Notes under the pieces: model-generated | Database searches by the model: none | Told to the model about the DNA's origin: nothing | Seen by the model: the letters and a program-made list of their open reading frames with translations, nothing else | Translations under genes and position numbers: made by a program | Part shown: one piece after another, positions 34,701-46,735 of the stretch | How the letters are laid out: the number at the start of each line of letters is the position of its first letter | Numbering within the stretch: position 1 is the first letter of the stretch | DNA from: Homarus americanus | Taxonomy: Eukaryota; Arthropoda; Malacostraca; Decapoda; Nephropidae | Reading direction: 5' to 3' | DNA length: 64,000 nucleotides | Assembly: GCF_018991925.1 (NCBI RefSeq) | Contig: NW_024720773.1 | Span: 1,590,471 to 1,654,470, forward strand

Positions 34701-37700
34701 CTCCCATCACCCAGCCTCCCATCACCACCAGCCCCATCACCCAATAGTCTCCCATCACCCACAACTCGTCACCCAAGCCTCCCATCACCCACAAGCATCC
34801 CATCACCCACAAGCCTCCCATCACCCACAACCATCCCATCATCCACAAGCCTCCCATCACCCACAAGTCTTCCATCACCCACAAGCTCCCATCATACAAG
34901 CCTCCCATCACCAACAAGCCTCCCATCACCACAAGCATCCCATCACCCACAAACCTCCCATCCCCACAGCCTCCCATCACCCACAAGACTCCCATCACCC
35001 ACAAGCATCCCATCCCACGCCTCCCATCACCCACCAGCCTCCCATCACCAACATGCCTCCCATCACCCACCATCTCCCATCAACCACAAGCTCCCATCAC
35101 CAATGCCTCCCATCACCCACCAGTCTCCCATCACCCACAATTCCATCACCCACCAGCCTCCCCATCAACACAAGCCTCCCATCACCCACCAGCCTCCCAT
35201 CACCCACAAGCCTCCCATCATCCACAAGCCTACCATCACCCACCAGCCTCCCATCATCCACAAACTTCTCGTCACCCACGAGCCTCCCATCACCCACAAA
35301 CCTCCCATCACCCACAAGCCTCCCATCACCCCACAAGCCTCCCTTCACCTACAGGCCTCCCATCATCCACAAGCCTCCCATCACATACAAGCCTCCCATC
35401 ACCCACCACAGCCTCCCATCACCCACCAGCCTCCCATCACCCACCAGCCTCCTCATCACCCACCAGCCTCCTCCCTCCCACCAGCCTCCCATCACCCATA
35501 AACCCTGTCATTACCAGCCTGCCGCCACCCACTAGCCTGTCACCCACAAGCCTCCCATCACCCACCAGCCTCAGATCACCCACCAGCCTCCCATCACCCA
35601 AAGCCTGCCATCACCCACCACCCTCCCCATCACCCCACAAGTCTCCCATCACCCACAAGCGTCCCATAACCTACCAGCCTCCTGTCACCCACAAACCTCC
35701 CATCTCCCACCAGCCTCCCATCACCCACCAGCCTCCCATCACGCACCAGCCTTTCACCCACCACCCTCCCATGACCCACCAACCTCCCATTACTCACCAT
35801 CCTCCCATCACCCACCAGCCTCCCATCACCCCACCAGCCTCCCATCACCCACCAGCCTCCCATCACCCACCAGCCTCCCATCACCTGCAAACTTCTCGTC
35901 ACCTAAAAGCCTCCCATCACCCACAAGCATCCTATCATCCACAAGCTCACCATCACCCACTAGTCATCCATCACCCACAAGCTTCACATCATCCACAAGC
36001 TCCCCATCACCCACAAGTCATCCATCACCCACAAGCTTCCCATCATCCACAAGCCTCCCATCACCCCCAAGCCTCCCATTACCACAAGCCCCATCACCAC
36101 AAGCATCCCATCATCCACAAGCCTCCATCACCCACACAAGTCATCCATCACCCACAAGCTTCCCATCATCCACAAGCCTCCCATCACCCACAAGTCATCC
36201 CATCACCCACAAGCTTCCCATCATCCACCAGCCTCCCATCACCCACAAGCCTCCCATCACCCACAAGCCTCCCATCACCCACAAGCCTCCCATCACCCAC
36301 CAAGTCTTCCATCACCCAAGCCTCCCATAATCCACAAGCCCCATCACCCACAAGCCTCCCATCACCCACAGCCTCCCATCACCCATAAGCATCCCACCCC
36401 CACAAGCCTAGTATCGTCCACAAACCTCCCATCACCCCAAGCCTCCTATCACCCACCAGCCTCCCATCACCCACCAGCCTCCCATCACCCACAAGCCTCC
36501 CATCTCCCACAAGCATCCCATCATCCACAAGCCTCCCATTACCCACAAGCCTGCCAACACCACAAGCCTCCCATCACCTAACAGCCTCCCATCTCCACAA
36601 ACCTCCCATCTCCCACTAGCCTCCCATCACCCACCAACTCCATCACGCATCAGCCTCCCATCACCCACCCTCCCACCCATGAGCGTCCCACGCCCACCAG
36701 CCTCCCATCACGCACCAGCCTCCCATCACCCACCAGCCTTCCATCACCCACAAGCATCAAATCACCCACCAGCCTCCCCAGCACCACAGCCTCCCATCAC
36801 CAACAAGCATCCCATCATCCACAGCCTCCCACACCCACAAGCCTCCCATCACCCACAAGCCTCCCATCACCCACCAGCCCCATCACCCACAAGCTCCCAT
36901 CACCTCCAAGCCTCCCTCACCCAAAAGAGTTTCTCACCACGCCACCCATCACCCACCAGCCTCCCACACTCCACAAGCCTCCATCACCCACAAGCTCCCC
37001 ATCACCCACAAGCCTCCTCACCCAAGCCTCCCATCACCCACAAGCCTCCCATCACCTACAAGCCTGCCAACACCCAAAAGGTTTCATCACCACAGCCACC
37101 CATCACCCAAACCCTCCCATCTCCTGCAGCCTCCCATCACACCAGCCTTCCATCACGCACCAGCCTCCCATCACCCACCACCCTTCCATCACCCACCATC
37201 TCCCATCACCCAACAGCCTCCCCATCACCTCCCAGCCTCCCGTCACCCACCAGCCTCCCATCACCCACCAGTCTCCCATCACCCACCAGCCTCATCACCC
37301 ACCAGCCTCCCATCACCCACAATAGCCCCCATCACCCACAAATCCTCATCACCCACAAGCCTCCCATCACCCCACAAGCATCCCATCACCCACAAGCCTC
37401 CCATCACCCACACAACCATCCCATCATCCACAAGCCTCCCATCACAAGCCTCCATCACCCACAAGCCTCCCATCATCCACAAGCCTCCCATCACCCACAA
37501 GCTCCCATCACCCACCAGCCTCCCATCACCCACCAACCTCCCATCTCCCACCAGCCTCCCATCACACACCAGTCTTCATTACCACCAGCCTCTGTCACCC
37601 ACAAGCCTCCATCACCCACAAGCCTCCCATCACCCACAAGCCTCCCATCACCCACAAGCCTCCCATCACCCACAAGCCTCCCATCACCCAAGCCTCCCAT

Positions 37701-39455
37701 CACCCCACAAGCCTCCCATCACCCACCAAGCTCCCCATCACCCACACAAGCCTCCCATCACCCACAAGCCCCATCACCCATGCCTCCTCCCATCACCCAC
37801 AAGCCTCCCATCACCCACAAAGCTCCCATCACCCACAAGCCTCCCATCACCCACAAGCCTCCCACACCACACAGCCTCCCATCACCCACCAGCCACCCAT
37901 CACCCACAAGCCTCCCATCACCCACACAAGCCTCCCATCACCCACAAGCCACCCATCACCCACAAGCCTCCCATCACCCACAGCCTCCCATCACCCACAA
38001 GCCTCCCACCCATCAGCCACCCATCACCCACAAGCCTCCCATCACCCACAAGCCTCCCACACACCACAAGCCACCCATCTCCCCACCAGCCTCCCATCAC
38101 ACCAGTCTCTCATTACTCACCAGCCTGTCACCCACACACCCCATCACCCACAAGCCTCCCATCACCCACAAGCCTCCCATCACCCACAAGCCTCCCATCA
38201 CCCACAAGCCCATCACCCACAAGCCTCCCATCACCCACAAGCCTCATCACCCACAAGCCTCCCATCAACCACAAGCCTCCCATCAACCACAAGCCTCCCA
38301 TCACCCACAAGCCTCCCATCACCCACAAGCCTCCCATCACCCACAAGCCTCCCATCACCCACAAGCCTCCCATCACCCAAAGCCTCCCATCACCCACTAG
38401 CCTCCCATCACCCACAAGCCCCCATCACCCACAAGCCCCCATCACCCACAAGCCTCCCATCACCCACAAGCCTCCCATCACCCACAAGCCCCATCACCCA
38501 CACAAACCTCCCATCACCCACAAGCCTCCCATCACCACAAGCCTCCCATCACCCACCAGCCCCCCATCACCCACAAGCCTCCCATCACCCCCACAAGCCT
38601 CCCACCCACAAGCCACCCCACCCACAAGCCACCCCACCCACAAGCCTCCCATCACCCACAAGCCTCCCATCACCCACAAGCCCCATCACCCCACAAGCCT
38701 CCATCACCCACAAGCCTCCCATCACCCAAGCCTCCCATCACCCACAAGCCTCCCATCACCCACTAGCCTCCCATCACCCACAAGCCTCCCATCACCACAA
38801 GCCTCCCATCACCCACAAGCCACCCATCACCCACAAGCCCCATCACCCACAAGCCTCCCACCCACACAAGCCTCCCATCACCCACAAGCCTCCCATCACC
38901 CCACAAGCCACCCATCACCCACAAGCCTCCACCCACAAGCCTCCCATCACCCACAAGCCTCCCATCACCCACACAAGCCACCCATCACCCACAAGCCTCC
39001 CATCACCCACAAGCCTCCCATCACCCACAAGCCTCCCATCACCCACAAGCCTCCCATCACCCACTAGCCTCCCATCACCCACAAGCCTCCCATCACCCAC
39101 GCCTCCCATCACCCACACAGCCTCCCATCACCCACAAGCTCCCATCACCCACCAGCCTCCCATCACCCCACAAGCCTCCCATCACCCACAAGCCCCATCA
39201 CCCACAAGCCTCCCATCACCCACAAGCCTCCCATCACCCACAAGCCTCCCATCACCCAGCCTCCCATCACCCACAGCCTCCCATCACCCACTAGCCTCCC
39301 ACCCACAAGCCTCCCATCACCCACTAGCCTCCCATCACCCACAAGCCTCCCATCACCCACAAGCCTCCCATCACCCACAAGCCTCCCATCACCCACAAGC
39401 CTCCCATCACCCACTAGCCTCCCATCACCCACAAGCCTCCCATCACCCACTAGCC
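28771..39455 (+). repeat. 18-bp minisatellite, 10.7 kb, C/A-rich
   Basis: The unit is CCCATCACCCACAAGCCT (18 bases) and variants with CCAGCCT, CCGTCACCC and ATCCACAAG. Copies before about 29600 carry CCGTCACCC or TTCCGTCACCC, the middle is a mixture with ATCATCCAC and ATCTCCCAC, and 37600-39455 is nearly uniform CCCATCACCCACAAGCCT. The plus strand has very few G. Since 18 is a multiple of three, Pro/His/Ser/Thr-rich frames up to 622 codons appear on the plus strand and Gly/Val/Trp-rich frames on the minus strand. They are by-products. Confidence 0.96.
32450..37120 (+). repeat. Higher-order repeats of about 2.3 kb
   Basis: Rare variant words recur in the same order about 2.3 kb apart. CAACATGCCTCCC occurs at 32765 and 35049 (2284 apart), CATAACCTACCAG at 33396 and 35665 (2269 apart), and TGAGCGTCCCA at 34271 and 36680 (2409 apart). 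CCCAAAAGAG followed by TTTC recurs at 34481, 36921 and 37071. Blocks of more than one hundred 18-bp units were therefore copied as a whole, with later indels. Confidence 0.8.
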
Positions 39456-39499
39456 ACCATACTCAGTCTACTCTGTGAAGACTTTGTTTTTGATTGGGT

Positions 39500-39892
39500 A
39501 TTTCCTAGTATTTATCTGTCAATTGATCCACAGCAATTTGGTAATATGATGACCTCCTTTACATCACACTGCTTAGTTAGTTTCCTGGATTTTCTGCACA
39601 AATACCTGGAGAAACTTAAGAAATCACTGGCCGTTGCCCTTATTGACTTTAGAAAGTCTTTTGACCTTGTTGATCACTGAACTGTTATAAACAATGCCAT
39701 TGCACTAGGGCTGCCCACCAACCTGGTCTCATGGCTCACTGATTTCCTGAGTGAGCGTCGTCAGGCAGTCAGGTACCAGAGTTCTGTCTCCAGGGGACCA
39801 AGATGGGACCACTGTGCTTCCTAATCCTGATTAACGACGATCTTTCTGACACTCCTCACAGATGGAAGTACGTGGATGACTGCACTGTGGGG
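39500..39892 (+). pseudogene. LINE reverse transcriptase fragment
   Basis: The plus strand reads DPQQFGNMMTSFTSH, VALIDFRKSFDLVDH (palm A with the first catalytic Asp), LPTNLVSWLTDFLSERRQAV, MGPLCFLILINDD and WKYVDDCTVG (YVDD catalytic block). A TGA and a frameshift near SVSRG break it. The text ends in the codon after YVDDCTV, where an inverted-repeat DNA transposon begins. The fragment is bounded on the left by the 18-bp array. Confidence 0.88.
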
Positions 39893-42800
39893 GTAGGGTG
39901 TGTCATAGGAGGGAAGATCAGCTAAAACTAATGGCCCATCACTTTTTTGGTAGATTTTAGTGTATATAAACAGAAAAAAATTTCAGTTTCAATATTTTGC
40001 AACCTTTTGCTAGGTAAATTTTAGCGTGAAATTTATCGAAAATCTAACGTACAGCTGCATTAGTGCATTACAATTAAATAGTGAACATTGCTTTCTGACT
40101 TCATTCTTTAACAACCCAACTAACAATATTTTTTTCTGTTTCAGATTCTGATGCATTTATAAGTTGATAATATTTGCGATGGCTGCTTGTGTCAGGACGA
40201 GGAACCAAAAATCCAGCCATCTCAGTCACTATCTTGGGTCTGGGAGAGAGCTCCTGAAGTCGGAGTTGCCTACATTGAGAGATGCTTTGAGATACGGTGT
40301 TTTAATCAGGCAAATCAGTGAAAAGAACCAAAGAACTTACACAAACAAAGACATTGCCAGTGATATGACCAAAGCTGTCTTGGCACAGTACACTCTGGCT
40401 AACGCTCAGTTCAAGCCTCCAGTCATAACAAGTGAGAAGAAGATTAGTGAGAGACTGCTAGCCAGTTGGGAAAAGGCAAGAGATATCTCTCTTGGGAGAG
40501 GAAAACTTGCAGTTAAGGACAGCTTTGCCAAGCAACTGGACCAGTTATTTGACATAATTACTTGCAAGTGCCCAATTGTTCTCTGTCCTGAGTTTGGATG
40601 CGATCGTGACTGTAAATCCGAGGCCCACATCTCCTGTATTTGCAAGCGTGAACTGAAGATTCCTGTGATCGAACTGGCATTTATCAAAGCACAGAGAGAG
40701 AAGACTGGCAGTATAGGGGCTCTCATGATTTCTAGCCAAGATATTCCGGAGTCCAAGAGACAGGAGGCTGCCACAGAGAGACAGAAGAGGAGAAGAGTTG
40801 CCGAGGAAAAGAGACTTGAGAAGGCCCAGGGTGAGGTAAAAAAGGCCGATGATTGGAGTCAAGCTGATTCAGAGTTTAATGACTTCCCCATGGCTGATCC
40901 GAGTGCTGACCAGGAGAATGGTGACTTTGTCCCTAACCCAGAAAATAATGATCCCAAACCTTCCAGGCATAACATTCGAAATAGGAAAGATATCCCGAGC
41001 ATAGCTCTGGCCAGCATGCGACACCACACTGGTCTCAGAGAAACTGCAGAGATAGCAACAGCTGCCTGGGTTGACGGTGGTTTGATAACACCTGATGATG
41101 TTCACCTGGTGATAGATCATAACAAAGTAAGGAGAGCTCAGGAGAAACTTGTCAGTAACCTAGAAGAGGAGTTTGATAAGGGGATAAGAGAAAATGGAAT
41201 CAATTGTTTGTTCTTTGATGGGAGAAGGGATGACACTAAAGTGTTCATGAAAGTTGGAGATTCTGACAAGTTGTTCCCTGCCATGGTGAAGGAGGAACAC
41301 TACTCCTGCTGCAGTGAACCAGGAGGGAAGTATTTGTGGCATTTCACTCCAGAGAAAGATGACATCAGGAAACCAGCTGAGATAGTGGCAGATAACATTG
41401 TGAACTGGCTCAGAGAGAGGAACGTAGACCAGACCCTGCAGGCCATTGGAGGGGACAGCACCAACACGAACACAGGGTGGCAAGGGGGGTCATACAGTGG
41501 ATAGAGCGGAAGATTGGGAGGAAGCTGGTCTGGATTGTTTGTGACCTCCACACCAACGAGTTGCCACTCAGACATCTGATCCAGGAGCTGGATGGCAAGA
41601 CTCTTTCAAACAACAGATGGTCTGGTCCTCTTGGCAAGATGCTGGACTCTGCCACTGAGTTAGAAATAAATCCGAGCTTTGAAAAAATCACAGTTGGCCC
41701 TCCACTCGTTGAGCTTGCACATACTGTCATTGACGACCTGAGTACTGACCAGTACTATGGTTACATGATTTGCAGTGCCATCAAAACTGGGGTCATGCCT
41801 GATAGACTTGCTTACCTGCAGATAGGTCCAGTCTCACATTCTAGGTGGCTCACAACGGCTCTCAGGTTCTGCAGAATTTGGGTCGCTCATCATAAACTGA
41901 AAGGGAACCAGCTTCACAACCTGAGACTTATTGTCCAATTCATCGTGAGTGTCTACTTGCCAAATTGGTTCAACACCAAGGTCAAGTCATCGTTCTCCGA
42001 AGGTCCGAGGCATGTTCTCTTCCAGCTTGAGCTCCTGAGGAGTCAGCCAAGGAAGGTTGTTCAGATTGTGGAGCAGACTGTGAGGAGATCTTCCGGGTAT
42101 GCTCATCCCAAGGCAGTTCTGCAGACAATGCTCTGCAGTAAGGATGAGGAGGAGAGAAGAGTTGCAGTCAAAAAGATCTTGGATATGAGACTTATGAGAG
42201 GATCTGGGCATGACGAATCAGTTGGTGACGATTCCTTCAGGGTCAGGAAGACTCCTGAAGTCAATCTAGGTGCCAAGACCCTCACTGATCTCATAGATCT
42301 GGATAACATCCAGGCTGGCAGTGAGCCCCTTCTTACCTGCAGCCTCACCAATGTTCAAGTCAGAGCTTTCCTGGACAACCCCATGCATGTCCCTGCCTGG
42401 CCCTCGCACACCCAGAGTATAGAGCGTTGTGTACAGCAAGTGAGCGAGGCCAGCAGTCACGTGTACAGCCAGGAGAGGAGGGAAGGCTACATCCGAGCTC
42501 AGGTGGTCAGCAGGGAGGTGATGAGTAGAAACAGACGCAAGAAAGACATGTTCTCTATGGTGTGCAGCAACACCGGGTCGTAGTAGTAAAACCGGTTTTT
42601 GTATTTGATGATTTTGTTTTCTAAAGGAATATTAAATTTAATAAATGTGTCAAGATCATTCGTTTCACTATTCTGGATCATTTTCATCCTAAAAAATTAA
42701 CCTGATACATTTACTTTACTTTAAATAAGCTATTTAGTGGTGTTGGTAAAAGGGTGGGAATACTGAATTTTCATAAGATTTCAAGTTAAAATTTACCTAG

Positions 42801-42927
42801 CAAAAAATGAAACCTTTTCAAATCTGAAGATATCACATGATTCTGCACATAGAAGTACATCATTAATACCATGGGCCGATTTTTCAAACTAAAAAAAAAA
42901 AATTCGCCTCCGTATGACACACCCTAC
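39893..42927 (+). mobile_element. DNA transposon with GTAGGGTGTGTCATA ends
   Basis: The left end GTAGGGTGTGTCATAGGAGG (39893) and the right end, read inversely, GTAGGGTGTGTCATACGGAG (to 42927) form terminal inverted repeats of about 21 bases. A perfect 19-base subterminal inverted repeat (TTTTGCTAGGTAAATTTTA) lies at 40005-40023 and 42787-42805. The 3.0-kb interior has one long coding region that fills most of it. CTGTG is found next to both ends, but the left copy has extra G, so the target duplication is unresolved. The element lies within LINE sequence. Confidence 0.85.
40179..42583 (+). CDS. Putative DDE transposase, one frameshift
   Basis: ATG 40179 (MAACVRTRNQK) opens a frame to 41504. 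The protein continues in another frame from about 41480 to the stop at 42583. Restoring frame at the G6 run 41482-41487 would give 801 residues. The N-terminal third has a Cys/His cluster (CKCPIVLCPEFGCDRDC, then ISCICKRELKIP) that looks metal-binding. The core has GGDSTNTNTGWQGG (likely first catalytic Asp), VCDLHTNELPLRHL (a C/DxxH motif as in hAT, P and Kolobok transposases), SHSRWLTTALRFCRIW (conserved RW) and WPSHTQSIERCVQ (likely Glu). I know this as a multi-copy family of unnamed proteins in invertebrates; the inverted repeats around it say it is a transposase. The catalytic assignment is inference. The lone homopolymer frameshift may be a sequencing error, in which case the gene is intact. 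Confidence 0.75.
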
Positions 42928-42939
42928 TGTGCATGGCAG

Positions 42940-44120
42940 CTCCTGTCGAGAGTTACAACCACTCTCTATCATCCATGAATCTATCTAGCCTCCTTTTGAA
43001 ACTTTCCAGAGTTCCAGCACTTACTACAAAGTTGGTAAGCTTGTTCCACTCGTCCACCACCCTATTTGTGAACCAGTTTCTTCCTATCTCCCTCCTAAAC
43101 CTAAACTTATCCAACTTAAATCCGTTGCTCCGAGTCCTATCCTGCTCGGATATTATAAGAACTTTATTTATATCCCCTTTATTGATTCCTTTCACCCACT
43201 TAAATACTTCTATCATATCTCCCCGCACTCTTCGTGTTTCTAGGGAATGCAAGTTAAGTTTCTTTAACCTATCTTGATATGGAAGGTTTCTAAGTCCCGG
43301 AATCATTTTTGTTATTCTTCGTTGCACCGACTCTAGTGAATTGTTATCCATTCTATAATAAGGGCACCAGAACTGAACCGCATAATCGAGGTGCGGCCAG
43401 ACTAGCTTAAGATATAGTTGCAATAAGACCTCTACACTCTTATTACCTACACTTCTAGATATAAGACCCAATACTCTGTTTGCCTTATTTCGAACATTAA
43501 CGCACTGTTTTCTAGGCCGTAGGTCCGGGCTTACAAGTACCCCTAGGTCTCTTTCACAAGTCGACTTCTCTAGGTTGATGTTGTTAAGGCTGTATACATT
43601 GTCAGTATTTGTTCTTCCAATATTAAGTACGCTGCACTTGCTGGTGTTGAATTTCATTTTCCATTTTTCAGACCACCCCTGCAGTTTATTTAGATTTTCC
43701 TGTAATGCATTTGCATCCTGCCCTGAATTAATCTGCCGCCCTATTTTGGTGTCATCCGCAAACTTGCTTACGTCACTGCTGATCCCAGTATCTAGATCGT
43801 TTATGTAGATTATGAACAAGAGTGGGCCTAGTACTGACCCCTGGGGAACCCCACTGGTTACACGGCCCCACTCAGATTTAACACCATCTATGCTGACCCT
43901 CTGTTTCTATCGGTGAGCCATGATTTTATTCAATTTAAAACTTTCCCCTCGATACCATGAGCCTTAATTTTTCTCAAAAGCCTCTGATGCGGTACTCTGT
44001 CAAATGCTTTGCTAAAGTCTAAGTAAATAACATCGTAATTTTCGTCATTATCTACTACCTCGAAGACTTTCCTAAAAACGTCAGCAGATTTGAATGCATT
44101 ATTAAATTTAATACCAGACA
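42940..44120 (-). mobile_element. CR1 reverse transcriptase, 5'-truncated copy
   Basis: On the minus strand NDENYDVIYLDFSKAFDRVP (palm A) lies at about 44000-44060, followed by LGPLLFIIYINDLD and FADDTKIGRQ (palm C). A long open frame (43819-42953, 288 codons) continues through CERDLGVLVSPDLRPRKQ and LYLKLVWPHLDYAVQFW to FMDDREWL. It is better preserved than the CR1 at 3490-8395 and has intact catalytic Asp in FADD. A frameshift and stops near 43850-43920 separate the two palm parts. The 5' two thirds of the element are missing, as is common for LINE copies. Confidence 0.92.
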
Positions 44121-44124
44121 ACCC

Positions 44125-46200
44125 CAGCAATATCACAATCAATTATGCTGATGATATTTTTATACATACTAAAACTCATCGTGAAAGCAAACCACCCTGA
44201 ACCATGCATACCCAGCCTGTGAGAACCTCGGTCTTATTATCTTCACTGAGAAAAATAAGGTGTTCAATAAACAAGCTGGTAACAGCAAACGCGGCCCCGC
44301 CAAGTTCAAGATAGGTAACAACACTATTGACTATGTTTCTTCTTTTAAATATCTTGGTGTTTCCGTCCCTTGTACCCTACCTGCCATACAACAGCTAACC
44401 CGCCAATGTACTGACAGACTGAGACCTCTTAGAAGTGTAGCGGGGTACAGCCCGCACTATGGTGCTAATATTAGAATTGTTAAAACAATGTACCTAGGCT
44501 ATATAAGATCTCTGATAGATTACCACGCACCAGCCCTGGTCCTTCGTGACGGAAAAGGCGTTGACAAGCCCTCAGAATTATCCTAGGATGTCCCTTGAAC
44601 ACTAAAGTACTTAATATGAAAAAAGAACTAGGTATACTCAGTGTCAAAGATATAATCATTGAAGTCAACCTCATGATAGCCCTGAGGCTTCTGCGTGGTG
44701 ATCCGATAACATTGTATCCTTAAAATTGCTAGAATGTATGAACCATGGGACTACTGAGTCTAAATGGATCCAAACTACAGCTACACATATGAAGATGTTT
44801 GGATTAGACCATCTGTACAAAGTTGAGACACAACAGCGCTTCCTGCCACCCTGGCGGACAGTTCCCTTCGATATCACAATACCGACATATCCGCCTAAAA
44901 AATTAATTATACAAAGTATTTATCTCCAACACACCACCAAAGTGAGAGCTCTTGAACACATACACACTCTACAGACTGATGATAATATCACACAGACCAT
45001 CTACACTGATGGATCTCTAAACACCGCCTGTGGGAGGGCTGGGAGTGCTATTGTTGTGACTCAACCTGACGGTAATATATTTGAGAAAGGAGTTAGAATT
45101 AACAACTGGGCATCCACTCTACAAACTGAATTAGTTGCCATACTCACAGCTATTAAATTCATTGAAACCACTCACTGACAGTCTCATCATCACTGACTCT
45201 CTATCCTCACTACTTGCCCTTGGTACCCTCAACTCAAGTTGTCACGCGCTTGTCTCTGAAGTCAGACACAAATATGCGTACCTTGTTGACCTGGGTGTCA
45301 AGGTCAAACTGTTGTGGATCCCCTCTCGCATAGGCCTCATAAAACATGACAGAGTTGATGCCCTCGCCAAACTCGCATCTAACAAAGACACTGTTGAATA
45401 CAATTTGGGTCTGTCAAAAAGAACCCTTAAAACTGTAATTAGGAAAGAACTTATTGATGAGTTTGACGCAAGTAGACTAGTGCAAACAGGCACTAGTCGA
45501 TCCATAGTTTACCATGATGAGATGTATCAAGTGAAACATGTATATGGAGCAAGTAACAAGATCACTAGATTTCAAGATGTTGTAACCGCTAGATTAAGGT
45601 TAGGATATAAGTACCTCTGGCAGTATGTTCCTCAAGCAGATGTAAACAAAATTAATGTAAAGTGTGTGGCCAGACATATGGCCACACACTTGAACACTAC
45701 GTCCTCGACTGTGTGAAGATAGAACCTTTTAGGGACAGGTCCAAGCACACTGTGTGTGAAATGGCACAACACTTCATCTCTAATGACAAGATAGCCGACA
45801 TATTAAGATTGTATCCACTTTTTTGCACTTAGTAACTATATCAGTTGTCATGTATAGAACTAAATACACAATGTGCTTGAATACTTCTCGCGTAAATGTG
45901 AATAACAAAGTGTGCGGCCAGACATACTGCCTTACACGTCTGTACTCACGCATCTGTGAATAAGTTACCCTTTATGTATAGATAAACAATTAATATAATT
46001 GAAATACTGTGTAACATTCAGTGCCATAATATCCTGACAACGAGGGTTAATTATTAAGACCCGTTGTAAAATCTACTCTGTAATCCTTTTGCGCTACCGC
46101 TCACAGGATGAGTGTGGGGTGCACAATAAAGTAGCCGCTGTAAGCGGCAAAATATAAAATCAAATACCCCACACTAATCTTTAACCTTTAATAATGAGTA
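44125..46200 (+). mobile_element. LINE with RNase H domain, 3' half
   Basis: Text starts inside reverse transcriptase at ITINYADDIFIH (44135), then FKYLGVSVPCTLPAIQQLTR and NIRIVKTMYLGYIRSLIDY (44260-44586). An RNase H domain follows: IYTDGSLNTACGRAGSAIVV (about 44998, first Asp), ELVAILTAIKFIE (Glu), LIITDSLSSLLAL (Asp) and LLWIPSRIGLIKHDRVDALA (44970-45390). The C-terminal Cys/His tail is near 45660-45720, with CGQTYGH and HYVLDC readable after a frameshift. AATAAA at about 46127 marks the 3' UTR. Several frameshifts (44580, 45170, 45670) break the frame. RNase H in a non-LTR element points to the I, Loa, R1 or related clades; I cannot choose among them. Confidence 0.88.
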
Positions 46201-46380
46201 AATTGTTTCTCTAGAGGAAGTAAAAAAAAAAGAAGAGTCACACACACACACACACAGATGGCCGCCTCTCACGACTTGCTGCTAAAGGTCACAGAGTTGA
46301 GGGAATGCAATAATGAAATAAGTTTATACCAGGGAAGAAGAGTTGACCTTTCAAATGTGTTGAGGCCATAAGTTGGGGCC
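46201..46380. other. Short spacer with (CA)n
   Basis: A poly-A stretch, a CACACA run at about 46237-46256 and no gene. Confidence 0.6.
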
Positions 46381-46735
46381 ATGGGTTGGGGCAATATGTT
46401 GAAGTCATGTGTTGGGTGTGTTGGAGCTTCCGTCACAGAACTTCAGTATGCAGACGACCTTATTCTCGCCGCTCACACTGAACACTACCTGCAGGAGATC
46501 CTGAACACCTACGCAGACGTGTATGAATGTAAGCAAGACATACATTCTGTTCCAGGCTGTCCGTGGATCAACCACTCCTCCAACGTCCACCCCGGTTAAC
46601 GGGACCAACCTCTCCTAGGTCACCATTTACAGTACCTTGACTCCCACCTGTCCACCATCGCGGACATCGATAAAGAGATCCAACATAGGACCAGACTGGC
46701 AGACGCCATGTCCGTGTCTTCAGTTGTAGGGAGCT
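46381..46735 (+). pseudogene. LINE reverse transcriptase fragment (YADD)
   Basis: The frame 46381-46599 contains VTELQYADDLILAAHTEHYL, the palm C block with intact YADD, then NTYADVYE. After a frameshift, HHLQYLDSHLSTIADIDKEI and QHRTRLADAM follow (46620-46710), matching the usual sequel 'LGS.LS....D.EI..RI..A'. Only about 120 residues of the enzyme are present. It may belong to the same LINE type as the fragment at 27868-28757, but they do not overlap. Confidence 0.85.

Noticed and set aside
32185..38400. Pro/His/Ser-rich frames (up to 622 codons) and Gly/Val/Trp-rich minus-strand frames resembling structural proteins
   Set aside because: All are translations of the 18-bp unit; several frames are open at once on both strands, and no flanking coding sequence or signal peptide exists.
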